Source: CAZKVJ01 sp964556225 (GTDB taxonomy: Bacteria > Actinomycetota > Acidimicrobiia > Acidimicrobiales > Ilumatobacteraceae). From it: 64,000 nucleotides of DNA. Location: positions 62,001-126,000 of the forward strand of contig CAZKVJ010000004.1 in the NCBI GenBank assembly GCA_964556225.1, read 5' to 3'. The notes beneath the pieces were generated by a model. The model did no database searches, was not told the origin of the DNA, and saw nothing but the letters and a program-made list of their open reading frames with translations. Both the position numbers and the translations under genes were made by a program. Of this stretch, positions 40,822-49,230 are shown piece after piece (within the stretch, counting starts at the first letter, position 1; every line of letters begins with the position of its first letter).

Positions 40822-41490
40822 ATGTCCCAGACCATCCTCGTCGCCACCACCGGTCGCCCGAAGGGCTCGGCCGCGTCCCGCCGCCTCCGCCGCGAGGACC
40901 GCATCCCGGCCGTGCTCTACGGCCACGGCATGGACCCGCTGTCCGTCAGCGTCGAGCGGCGCGAGCTGCGCATCGCACTCACCGGGCCGGCGGGCACGAA
41001 CGTGGTCCTCGACCTCCAGGTCGACGGGACCACCTATCCGGCGATCGTGAAGGAGCTGCAGCGCCACCCGGTGCGCCGCAACGTGACCCACGTCGACTTC
41101 CAGCAGGTCAGCCTGACCGAGGAGATCACCGTCGCCGTGCCGCTGCGCCTCGAGGGCGAGGCCAAGGCCGTCCTTGGCGAGGGCGGCCTGGTCGACCCGG
41201 CCGTCGACACCATCGAGGTGGTCACCACGCCGCGCAGCATCCCGAACGAGTTCGTCGTCGACGTCACCGACATGAAGATCGGCGACGTGATCCGACTCGC
41301 CGACTTGCCGATGCCGAAGGGCGTCATCGCCACCGGCGATCCCGAGATGCCCATCGTCACCACGCTGGTGACCCGCGGTGCCGTGGCCGAGGAAGGTGCG
41401 GTGGCCGAGGAGGGCGCCGAAGGCGCCGAGGGCGAAGGGGGCGCCGAGGGCGAGGCGGAGGCCGCCGAGGCAGCCGACAGCTCCGAGTGA
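40822..41490 (+). CDS. rplY: Large ribosomal subunit protein bL25 (CTC form)
   Basis: A 222-aa long-form L25/general stress protein Ctc that binds 5S rRNA. The N-terminal 5S-binding domain (about 1-95) includes GSAASRRLRREDRIPAVLYG; the C-terminal beta domain (about 100-190) contains LPMPKGVIATGDPE. It ends with an acidic A/E/G-rich tail (from about residue 192). TAGAGT 63 nt upstream could be a -10. pth follows after 8 nt, the usual partner. Confidence 0.94.
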   Translation: MSQTILVATTGRPKGSAASRRLRREDRIPAVLYGHGMDPLSVSVERRELRIALTGPAGTNVVLDLQVDGTTYPAIVKELQRHPVRRNVTHVDFQQVSLTEEITVAVPLRLEGEAKAVLGEGGLVDPAVDTIEVVTTPRSIPNEFVVDVTDMKIGDVIRLADLPMPKGVIATGDPEMPIVTTLVTRGAVAEEGAVAEEGAEGAEGEGGAEGEAEAAEAADSSE

Positions 41491-41498
41491 GCTGAGCC

Positions 41499-42122
41499 GT
41501 GCTCTGGGGTCGCTCCGGCCGGGGCGAGCGCCGCGGCACTCCCTACGACGCGCTCATCGTCGGCCTGGGCAACCCCGGCAAGGAGTACGCGCGGTCGCGC
41601 CACAACGTCGGCGAGGAGACGGTGCAGGTCTTGGCCGGGCGCCTGGGCGCCACGATGAAGGGCGGACGCGACAACGCCCTCGTCGCCGAGACCCGCATGG
41701 GTGAGCGGCGAGTGGTCCTCGCCTTCCCCCTGACGTACATGAACGAGTCGGGCCGGGCGGTCGCCGCCCTGGTGCGGCGCTTCGGCATCGACGATCCTGC
41801 CCACCTGGTCATCGTCCACGACGAGCTCGACCTGCCGCCGGCGACGGTGCGGGTGAAGGTGGGTGGTGGTCTCGCCGGGCACAACGGCCTGCGCAGCATC
41901 GCCCAACACCTGAAGACCCAGGACTTCGTGCGGGTCCGCATCGGGGTCGGCAAGCCGCCCCACAAGGACCGCGGCGCCGATCACGTGCTCTCCCGAGTGC
42001 CCAGGGCCGAGCGAGAGGCGCTCGACGTGGCGGTACAGGTCGCCGCCGACGCGGTGGAGATCCTGGTCGCCGAAGGGCCCGACGCCGCCATGCGGCGCAC
42101 CAACGCACCCGCCGCCGGCTGA
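41499..42122 (+). CDS. pth: Peptidyl-tRNA hydrolase
   Basis: A 207-aa enzyme that releases peptides from peptidyl-tRNA. Active-site residues: N26 (GLGNPGKEYARSRHNVG), catalytic H35, N82 (TYMNESG) and D108 (IVHDELDLP). GTG start; the first 15 residues are an unusual basic extension, so an internal start is possible. It lies 8 nt after rplY and 25 nt before mfd, a classic arrangement. Confidence 0.95.
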   Translation: MLWGRSGRGERRGTPYDALIVGLGNPGKEYARSRHNVGEETVQVLAGRLGATMKGGRDNALVAETRMGERRVVLAFPLTYMNESGRAVAALVRRFGIDDPAHLVIVHDELDLPPATVRVKVGGGLAGHNGLRSIAQHLKTQDFVRVRIGVGKPPHKDRGADHVLSRVPRAEREALDVAVQVAADAVEILVAEGPDAAMRRTNAPAAG

Positions 42123-42147
42123 GGCCGCCGGTACCCTCGGTGCCCCG

Positions 42148-45100
42148 ATGTCGATGACCGAGACGCCCGCCCCCACCGGGGCCTCGCCGCTGGTGACGCT
42201 GGGACCGCTGCTGCGCGACGAGCCCGCCCTGACCGGCCTGCTCGGTCGCGCCGATGCCGTGCTCGCGGTGCCAGAGGCGGCTCGGCCACTGGTGCTGGCC
42301 GGACTTGCGCACCTGTCGGCCCACCGACCGATCGTGGTTGCCACGCCAACGGGCACCATGGCCCTCCAGCTGGTCGACGACCTCACCCAGCTGGTGGCGC
42401 CCGGCGAGGTGGCGCTGTTCCCGGCCTGGGAGACCCTGCCGTTCGAGCGGGTCAGCCCGGCCGTGGAGACCATGGGCCACCGCCTCGAGGTCCTCTGGCG
42501 CCTGCGTGACCCACGCCGGCAGCCCGCGCTCGTGGTGGCCAGCGTGCGGGCGCTGCTGCAGCGGCTCGGGCCGGGGGCCGAGACCGTCGAGCCGATCGTC
42601 GTGCACCCAGGTGCGGTGATCGACCCCGACGAGCTGCTCGACCGGCTGATCTCGTTCGGCTACCGCCGCGAGGAGCTCGTCGAGCACCGCGGCGAGGTGG
42701 CCCGCCGGGGGGCGATCGTCGACGTGTTCCCGTCGACCGCCGACGGGCCGATCCGCATCGACCTGTGGGGCGACGAGGTCGACCGGCTGACGTCGTTCAC
42801 CGTGAACGACCAGCGCAGCACCCACGACCTCGACGAGGTGCTGCTGTTCCCCGCTCGTGAGCTGCTGCCCTCGGAGGGTGTGCGGCATCGGGCCGAGACC
42901 CTGATCGGCGCCGAGCCGTGGGGGCGTGAGCACTGGGAGCGCCTCGCCGAGGGCCTCCACTTCGACGGCATGGAGAGCTGGCTGCCGTGGCTGGCCGACG
43001 GCGATCGGCTGCTCACCGACCTGCTCGGTCCGCAGGCCAAGGTCGTGCTGATCGAGCCCCGGCGGATGCGCGACCGGGCCGCCGACCTGCTGGCCGAGGA
43101 GGACGACCTCGCCCGGGCCCTGGCCTCGACCTGGGCTCGCGAGCCCGAGCGCGAGTTCCCCCGGCTCCACGCCGAAGCGCAGCGCCTGCTCGACGCCACC
43201 GGCGCGGCGAGCGCCTGGTCGATCGTCACCGGGCCGGACCGCCCCGACGCGCCGGCGGTGGCGGCGACCGGGTGGGGGCCGGTCGTCAGCGACGGGGGTG
43301 GCCTGGCCCGGCGCCTGCACGAGCTCCTGGCCGAGCGCTGGCGGGTGGTGGTGGCGGCCGATGGCGAGGGCTCGGCCCAGCGGCTGGCGGAGATCCTCCG
43401 CGAGCACGGCCTCGAGCTGCGCCGGGCCGGCACCGGCACCGACCTCACCCGACCGGGCGGCTACCTGGTGGTGGCACCGCTGCACCGCGGCGCCTCGCTG
43501 CCCAACGCCCGCCTGGCCGTGCTCGCCGAGAGCGACCTCACGGGACGCCGGCGGGCCCACCGCCGGCCCCGACCCCGCCGACGGGAAGGTGCGGGGTTCT
43601 TCGAGGACCTGAAGCCCGGCGACTACGTGGTCCACCACCAGCACGGGGTCGGCCGCTACGAGGGCATGGTCAAGCGCTCGATCGGCGGGATCGAGCGCGA
43701 CTACCTCCTGCTCGCCTACAAGGGAGGCGACAAGCTCTACGTCCCGAGCGACCAGATCGACGCCGTGCGCCAGTACGTAGGCGGCGACGCACCCACCTTG
43801 CACCGCCTCGGCGGCGCCGACTTCGCCCGGTCCAAGGCCAAGGTCCGCTCGGCGGTGCGCGAGGTCGCCCAGGAGCTGGTGCTGCTGTACCAGCGGCGCG
43901 TCAACGCCCCCGGCCACGCGTTCGGCGGCGACACGCCGTGGCAGCACGAGATGGAGGATGCCTTCCCCTACGTGGAGACGCCCGACCAGCGGCGCGCCAT
44001 CGACGACGTGAAGGCCGACATGGAGCGGTCCCACCCGATGGACCGTCTGGTGTGTGGCGACGTCGGCTTCGGCAAGACCGAGGTCGCGGTGCGGGCGGCG
44101 TTCAAGGCGATCCAGGACGGCAAGCAGGTGGCGGTGCTGGTCCCCACCACGCTGCTTGCCACCCAGCACGCCAACACGTTCGCCGACCGCTTCGCCGGCT
44201 ACCCGATCCGGGTCGAGGTGCTGTCGCGCTTTCTCACCAGCGCCCAGGCCCGCGCGGTGCTCGACGGCCTCGCCTCCGGTGAGGTCGACTGCGTGATCGG
44301 CACCCACCGGCTGCTGCAGGAGGGCGTGCGGTTCAAGGATCTGGGGCTCCTGGTGGTCGACGAGGAGCAGCGCTTCGGCGTGCAGCACAAGGAGGCCATG
44401 AAGAAGCTGCGCACCGACGTCGACGTCCTCACGCTGTCGGCCACGCCGATCCCCCGAACCCTGGAGATGAGCCTGGTCGGCATCCGCGACCTGTCGTTGC
44501 TGCAGACCCCGCCGGCCGACCGCCAGCCGATCCTCACCTACGTCGGCGAGTACGACGAGCGGGTCGCCGTCGAGGCCATCCGGCGCGAGCTGCTGCGCGA
44601 GGGTCAGGTGTTCTGGGTGCACAACCGGGTGCAGTCCATCGACGCCTGCGCAGCCCGACTGCGCGAGCTGGTGCCGGAGGCCCGGATCGCCGTCGCCCAC
44701 GGTCAGATGGACGAGGGCAGCCTCGAGCAGGTGGTGGTCGACTTCTGGGACGGCCGCTTCGACGTGCTCGTGTGCACGACGATCATCGAGTCCGGCATCG
44801 ACATGCCGACCGTGAACACCCTGGTCGTCGAGCGCGCCGATCTGCTCGGGCTGGGCCAGCTGCACCAGCTGCGGGGGCGGGTCGGGCGCAGCGGGTCTCG
44901 GGCGTACGCGTACCTGTTCCACCCGACGGACACGCGCCTCACGGAGGAGGCGTACGAGCGGCTGCGCACCATCGGCGAGGCCGTCGAGCTGGGCAGCGGG
45001 TTCAAGATCGCCATGCGCGACCTCGAGATCCGCGGCGCCGGCAACCTGCTGGGCGAGGCCCAGAGCGGCCACATCGCCGCCGTCGGCTACGACCTGTACT

Positions 45101-45585
45101 GCCAGATGGTGAACGAGGCCGTCGCCGAGATGAAGGGCGAGGAGGTGAGCGAGCCGGCGGAGGTGAAGCTCGACGTGCCGACCGATGCCCACCTGCCACC
45201 GGACTACGTGGCCAAGGAGGAGCTGCGCCTCGAGGCCTACCGCCGCCTGGCCGCGGTCACCACCGACGCCGAGGTCGACGATCTCCGAACCGAGTGGGAG
45301 GACCGCTACGGGCCGATCCCCCCGGCGGCCGAGGCGCTGCTCACCATCGGCCGCCTTCGGGCCGAGTGCCACCGGGTCGGGCTGCGCGACCTGGCGATCA
45401 CCTCGAACCAGGCTCGCCTGGCACCGCTGACCCTGCGGACCAGCGAGGAGATGCGCCTGCGCCGGCTGTCCCGCGACGCCATCTACAAGTCCGACCAGCA
45501 CCAGCTGGTCGTGCCGATCAAGCGCGGCGTCGACCCAGCGACGTTCCTGGTGGGCTTCTTGCGCGAGCTGATCCCCCCGACCTGA
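42148..45585 (+). CDS. mfd: Transcription-repair coupling factor Mfd
   Basis: A 1145-aa superfamily 2 translocase that removes stalled RNA polymerase and recruits UvrA. N-terminal UvrB-like domains are followed by the RNAP-interacting CarD-like domain (PGDYVVHHQHGVGRYEGM, near residue 490), Walker A GDVGFGKT (about 637-644), DEEQ box (about 738-741), the TRG/helicase region LHQLRGRVGRSGSRAYAYL and a C-terminal regulatory domain. Length is normal. Its stop lies within a hairpin shared with the convergent dehydrogenase. Confidence 0.96.
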   Translation: MSMTETPAPTGASPLVTLGPLLRDEPALTGLLGRADAVLAVPEAARPLVLAGLAHLSAHRPIVVATPTGTMALQLVDDLTQLVAPGEVALFPAWETLPFERVSPAVETMGHRLEVLWRLRDPRRQPALVVASVRALLQRLGPGAETVEPIVVHPGAVIDPDELLDRLISFGYRREELVEHRGEVARRGAIVDVFPSTADGPIRIDLWGDEVDRLTSFTVNDQRSTHDLDEVLLFPARELLPSEGVRHRAETLIGAEPWGREHWERLAEGLHFDGMESWLPWLADGDRLLTDLLGPQAKVVLIEPRRMRDRAADLLAEEDDLARALASTWAREPEREFPRLHAEAQRLLDATGAASAWSIVTGPDRPDAPAVAATGWGPVVSDGGGLARRLHELLAERWRVVVAADGEGSAQRLAEILREHGLELRRAGTGTDLTRPGGYLVVAPLHRGASLPNARLAVLAESDLTGRRRAHRRPRPRRREGAGFFEDLKPGDYVVHHQHGVGRYEGMVKRSIGGIERDYLLLAYKGGDKLYVPSDQIDAVRQYVGGDAPTLHRLGGADFARSKAKVRSAVREVAQELVLLYQRRVNAPGHAFGGDTPWQHEMEDAFPYVETPDQRRAIDDVKADMERSHPMDRLVCGDVGFGKTEVAVRAAFKAIQDGKQVAVLVPTTLLATQHANTFADRFAGYPIRVEVLSRFLTSAQARAVLDGLASGEVDCVIGTHRLLQEGVRFKDLGLLVVDEEQRFGVQHKEAMKKLRTDVDVLTLSATPIPRTLEMSLVGIRDLSLLQTPPADRQPILTYVGEYDERVAVEAIRRELLREGQVFWVHNRVQSIDACAARLRELVPEARIAVAHGQMDEGSLEQVVVDFWDGRFDVLVCTTIIESGIDMPTVNTLVVERADLLGLGQLHQLRGRVGRSGSRAYAYLFHPTDTRLTEEAYERLRTIGEAVELGSGFKIAMRDLEIRGAGNLLGEAQSGHIAAVGYDLYCQMVNEAVAEMKGEEVSEPAEVKLDVPTDAHLPPDYVAKEELRLEAYRRLAAVTTDAEVDDLRTEWEDRYGPIPPAAEALLTIGRLRAECHRVGLRDLAITSNQARLAPLTLRTSEEMRLRRLSRDAIYKSDQHQLVVPIKRGVDPATFLVGFLRELIPPT

Positions 45586-45599
45586 CCCACACGGTCAGG
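45581..45599. terminator. Short convergent hairpin over two stop codons
   Basis: CCTGACC-CACAC-GGTCAGG; the arms contain the mfd stop (TGA) and, on the other strand, the dehydrogenase stop. Only 7 bp, no T-tract, so termination strength is uncertain. Confidence 0.5.
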
Positions 45600-46620
45600 G
45601 GACGAGCACGGCCCGGCCGGTCACGGCACCGGCCTCGAGCGCGGCGAACGCCCGGGGTCCCTCCTCGAGCGCGAAGAGCTGGGTCTCGACCGAGAGCTTG
45701 CCGGCCGCCGCCAGCGCGATCACGGCCCGCTGGTCGCCGCGGGTGCCGCCGTACGAGCGACGGATGTCGACACCCCACGGGATCGGGTTCAGCGCATCGG
45801 CGGCGTAGGTGAACGACCCTCCGCCGAGTCCGGCGAAGCGCAGCGCTCCGTCCGGGGCGATCACGCTGGTCGCGAGCGTGACCGAGGGCTGCACCCCGAC
45901 GAAGTCGAACACCGCGTCGGCGCCGTGGCCGTTCGTCATCTCGAGGATCACCTCGCCGGCCCGGTCGTCGGCCACGACCGCCTCGTCCGCGCCGTGGCGG
46001 CGGGCCAGGTCGAGCTTGTCGGGCGAGACGTCGACGGCCACGATCCGGACCGCGCTGGTCGCCGCGAGGATTTGGAGAGCCACGTGCCCCAGGCCGCCGA
46101 CGCCGATCACCACCGCCGTCGCACCCGGTGTCAGGCGGTACCGGGCGCCGTTGATGGCGTGGTAGGCGGTCACCCCGGCGTCGGCGAGCGGGCCGGCGGT
46201 GGCCGGGTCGATCGAGCCGAGCGGCTCGAGGTAGCGAGCGGGCACCTTGAGGTACTCCGCCATCCCGCCGTCGGGTCCGAGGCCAGGGCTCGGCGGCATC
46301 CCGCGATGGGTGAGGCAGGCGTTGTCACGACCCTGCGCGCACGCGCGGCACGCACCGCACGCCCACACCAGGCTCACGAGCACCGGATCGCCCTCGGCGA
46401 ACCCGACGACGCCCGCCCCGACCGAGGCGACGTGCCCGGCGGTCTCGTGGCCCAGGGTCATGGGGACGATGGGCCACTCCGGGAAGTGCAGGACGTGGAG
46501 GTCGGAGTGGCACAGTCCGGCGCCCGCGACCTTGACCAGCACCTCGTCGGCCGCGATGTCCGGCACCGGGACGTCTCGGATCTCGATCTCGCCCGGAGCA
46601 ACGATCTGGAGCGCGCGCAT
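45595..46620 (-). CDS. Zinc-dependent alcohol dehydrogenase (MDR family)
   Basis: A 341-aa medium-chain dehydrogenase. Catalytic zinc ligands lie in GLCHSDLH and GHETAGH; structural zinc cysteines in ACGACRACAQGRDNAC; the NAD loop is VGVGGLGHVALQ (GxGxxG) with an acidic D after strand 2 (IVAVDVS), indicating NAD preference. AGGAGG lies 4 nt before the ATG. It resembles the actinobacterial NAD-dependent AdhD-like group. Stands alone; substrate is a small alcohol or aldehyde by inference. Confidence 0.9.
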   Translation of the reverse strand: MRALQIVAPGEIEIRDVPVPDIAADEVLVKVAGAGLCHSDLHVLHFPEWPIVPMTLGHETAGHVASVGAGVVGFAEGDPVLVSLVWACGACRACAQGRDNACLTHRGMPPSPGLGPDGGMAEYLKVPARYLEPLGSIDPATAGPLADAGVTAYHAINGARYRLTPGATAVVIGVGGLGHVALQILAATSAVRIVAVDVSPDKLDLARRHGADEAVVADDRAGEVILEMTNGHGADAVFDFVGVQPSVTLATSVIAPDGALRFAGLGGGSFTYAADALNPIPWGVDIRRSYGGTRGDQRAVIALAAAGKLSVETQLFALEEGPRAFAALEAGAVTGRAVLVP

Positions 46621-46735
46621 GCAGCCTCCTCTTGGTGGTCCGCGTCCGCGGATCATGCCAGGCCGGTCCGGCGTGGCTCGACCCGGAACACCGGCTCCGA
46701 CCACGGCTGACGTGATCACCTCCCGGGGGCACCGC

Positions 46736-46741
46736 TAGCGT
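46736..46741 (+). promoter_or_regulatory. -10 TAGCGT of the parvulin-like lipoprotein gene
   Basis: TAGCGT ends 8 nt before the GTG at 46750 and is flanked by CGGGGG and CCCCCG, which could fold. Fits the leaderless pattern. Confidence 0.45.
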
Positions 46742-46749
46742 CCCCCGCC

Positions 46750-47703
46750 GTGACCGTTCACTCCCCCCTCGCCATCGCCGTCGCCGCCGGCGCCGTCCTC
46801 GCACTGGCCGCCTGCACGAACACCTCGGACGATGCGGCCCGCGTCGGCGACGTCTCCCTGAGCCGCTCCGAGTTCGAGGACGTGCTCGACGGGATGCAGC
46901 AGGTCCAGGGCGGGGAGGACGCCGATCAGGTCGACGCCAGCATGGCGCGGGACCTGCTGACGCGCTGGATCGTCACCCAAGTCCTGGCCGGGGACCTCGC
47001 CGAGCGTGGGATCGAGGTCACCGACGCCGACCGGCAGGCGGTCGACGAGACGCTGACCGCGGCCAACGGCGCCACCTGGACGGATGCGCCGGAGTCCGTG
47101 CGCACGTTCTTCCTGGACTCGTTCGCGGTCGGCCAGGCCTTCACGAGCGCCGCAGCGCCCGACGATGCCGAGCTGGAGGCGAGCTACGACGAGGGCATCG
47201 CCGCGTCCGGCGTCGCCTGCGTGCGGCACATCCTCGTCGACACCGAGGAGGAGGGGAACGACGTCGTGGCCCGGCTCGAGGCCGGCGAGGATTTCGCCGA
47301 GGTCGCTGCCGAGGTCAGCACCGACCCCGGCTCGGGCGCCAGCGGCGGGATCCTCACCAACCAGGCGGGCGAGGAGTGCATGAGCGCACAGGAGTTCGCG
47401 AGCACGTTCATCCAGGAGTTCGTGGCCGGGGCCGAGGGCGCCGAGGTGGGCGTGCCGACCGATCCGGTGCAGAGCCAGTTCGGCTGGCACGTCATCCTGG
47501 TGCGCCCGTTCGACGAGGTGGCCGACCTGGTCCGCACGGCCGCCGGCAGCGCGGTCGCGCAGGACCAGCAGGCCGACCTGCTCGTCGACGTCGACGCCTG
47601 GGTCGCCAGCCAGTACGGCAAGTGGGCGCCGTCGCTCCAGTCCGTCGTGCCGGTCGACACCGACGTCCCCACCACGCTCACCCCGACGGACAGCGCCCCG
47701 TGA
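46750..47703 (+). CDS. SurA/PrsA-like lipoprotein with parvulin domain
   Basis: A 317-aa exported foldase. A signal peptide ends with the lipobox LAAC (lipid-modified C22). A SurA-type helical region (about 35-140) has VGDVSLSRSEFEDVL. The peptidyl-prolyl isomerase parvulin domain (about 145-260) shows VRHILVDTEEEGND, DFAEVAAEVSTDPGSGASGG and FGWHVILV. It helps fold secreted proteins outside the membrane. GTGA overlap with mazG. Confidence 0.88.
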   Translation: MTVHSPLAIAVAAGAVLALAACTNTSDDAARVGDVSLSRSEFEDVLDGMQQVQGGEDADQVDASMARDLLTRWIVTQVLAGDLAERGIEVTDADRQAVDETLTAANGATWTDAPESVRTFFLDSFAVGQAFTSAAAPDDAELEASYDEGIAASGVACVRHILVDTEEEGNDVVARLEAGEDFAEVAAEVSTDPGSGASGGILTNQAGEECMSAQEFASTFIQEFVAGAEGAEVGVPTDPVQSQFGWHVILVRPFDEVADLVRTAAGSAVAQDQQADLLVDVDAWVASQYGKWAPSLQSVVPVDTDVPTTLTPTDSAP

Positions 47704-49151
47704 CCCGACCCCGGGTTGTCGTCGCCGGTCTCGGCCCGGCAGGCCCGGAGTACGTCACCACCGCCGTCACGGCGGCCATCGCACGGAGCCCGTTGCGGTT
47801 CGTGCGCACGGCCCGCCACCCCTCCGCCGACGTGGTCGGCCCCGCCGAGACCTTCGACCACCTCTACGAGACGGCCGCCACGTTCGACGAGGTCTACCTC
47901 GGCATCGCCGACGCCCTCGCCGGCGCGGCCGCCGAGCACGGCGAGGTCCTGTACGCCGTGCCCGGCTCGCCGTGGGTGCTCGAACGGTCCGTACGCCACC
48001 TGCTCGACGACCAGCGGATCGAGTGCGAGGTCCTGCCGGCGATGTCATTCCTCGACCTGGTGTGGGACCGGCTCCGGATCGATCCCCTCGAAGCCGGCGT
48101 GCGGCTGGTGGACGGGCTGCAGTTCGCAACCGACGCCGCTGGCGAGCGGGGGCCGCTGCTGGTGGCGCACTGCCACGCCGGCTGGGTGCTGTCGGAGATC
48201 AAGCTCGCCGTCGACGACTTCGACGGCCCCGTCGTCATCCTCCAGCGCCTCGGCTGCCCGGACGAGGCGGTGACCACCACCTCGTGGTCCGACCTCGACC
48301 GCACGGTCGCCGCCGACCATCTCACGTCGATCTACGTCCCCGAGCTGGCGGCGCCGGTCGGACAGGAGCTGGTGCGCTTCCACCAGCTGGCCCGAACGCT
48401 GCGCGAGCAGTGCCCGTGGGACATCGAGCAGACCCACGCCAGTCTCGTGCCCCACCTGCTGGAGGAGGCCTACGAGGTGGTCGACGCCATCCAGGCCCTC
48501 GACCCCGACGACCCGGCCACCGACGACGAGCTGCTCGAGGAGCTGGGTGACCTGCTCTACCAGGTCGAGTTCCACGCCACGATCGCCGAGCAGGAGGGCC
48601 GCTTCACGATGGCCGACGTGGCACGGGGCATCCACGACAAGCTGGTGCGGCGCCACCCCCACGTGTTCGGCGACGTCGACGTCGACGGCACCAGCGAGGT
48701 CCTGGCGAACTGGGACGCCATCAAACGGGCAGAGAAGGGGCGCGCGTCGGTGTTCGACGGCATCCCGGGTGCGCTGCCGTCGCTCGCCTACGCCGCCAAG
48801 GTGCAGAAGAAGGCGGCCGCCGTCGGCTTCGACTGGCCCGACGTCGACGGGGCGCTGCCGAAGATCGCCGAGGAGGCCGCCGAGGTGGTGGCGGCGGTCG
48901 GCACGGGAGAGGCGGCGGCCGTCGCCGACGAGGTGGGCGACCTGCTGTTCGCCGTGGTCAACGTCGCCCGTCACCTCCGCGTGGATCCCGAGGCGGCGCT
49001 GCGGGCAGCGGTCACGAAGTTCCGCCACCGCTTCGAAGCGGTCGAGCGCCTCGCCGCCGAGCGTGGCCTCGATCTCCACACCGCGGGCCTCGCCGCCCTC
49101 GACACCCTCTGGGACGAGGTCAAGTCCCCCCGTTCTGGTCCCAGGAAGTAG
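47700..49151 (+). CDS. mazG: Nucleoside triphosphate pyrophosphohydrolase MazG with N-terminal methylase-like domain
   Basis: A 483-aa fusion. Residues 1-220 form a tetrapyrrole-methylase-like domain (VVVAGLGPAGPEYVT) and residues 240-470 two MazG domains, each with the E-x2-E...E-x2-D metal pattern (EEAYEVVDAI with EELGDLLYQV; EEAAEVVAAV with DEVGDLLFAV). It hydrolyses NTPs or ppGpp-like nucleotides. The last residues (SPRSGPRK) and the TAG stop are encoded by the 49-nt palindrome; without it the protein would end near DTLWDEVK. GTG start overlaps the lipoprotein gene. Confidence 0.92.
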   Translation: MTRPRVVVAGLGPAGPEYVTTAVTAAIARSPLRFVRTARHPSADVVGPAETFDHLYETAATFDEVYLGIADALAGAAAEHGEVLYAVPGSPWVLERSVRHLLDDQRIECEVLPAMSFLDLVWDRLRIDPLEAGVRLVDGLQFATDAAGERGPLLVAHCHAGWVLSEIKLAVDDFDGPVVILQRLGCPDEAVTTTSWSDLDRTVAADHLTSIYVPELAAPVGQELVRFHQLARTLREQCPWDIEQTHASLVPHLLEEAYEVVDAIQALDPDDPATDDELLEELGDLLYQVEFHATIAEQEGRFTMADVARGIHDKLVRRHPHVFGDVDVDGTSEVLANWDAIKRAEKGRASVFDGIPGALPSLAYAAKVQKKAAAVGFDWPDVDGALPKIAEEAAEVVAAVGTGEAAAVADEVGDLLFAVVNVARHLRVDPEAALRAAVTKFRHRFEAVERLAAERGLDLHTAGLAALDTLWDEVKSPRSGPRK

Positions 49152-49180
49152 CGCTGAGCGCTACCAGCTGGGACCAGAAC
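49132..49180. repeat. 49-nt nested palindrome, copy 2
   Basis: Arms of 24 nt around one central base. The left arm is GTTCTGGTCCCAG, then GAA, then GTAGCGCT; the right arm is the reverse complement except for the three-base GAA/CTG mismatch. It supplies the last codons and stop of mazG and is an exact reverse complement of copy 3. Confidence 0.92.
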
Positions 49181-49218
49181 CGACCCCTCCGGGTTTCCGA
49201 GGGGTTGACGCCGGGTCG

Positions 49219-49224
49219 TAGGTT
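49219..49224 (+). promoter_or_regulatory. Leaderless -10 TAGGTT of eno
   Basis: TAGGTT ends 6 nt before the ATG at 49231. A TTGACG at 49205-49210 is only 8 nt upstream, the same odd spacing as at 27425-27444. Confidence 0.5.
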
Positions 49225-49230
49225 CACGGC

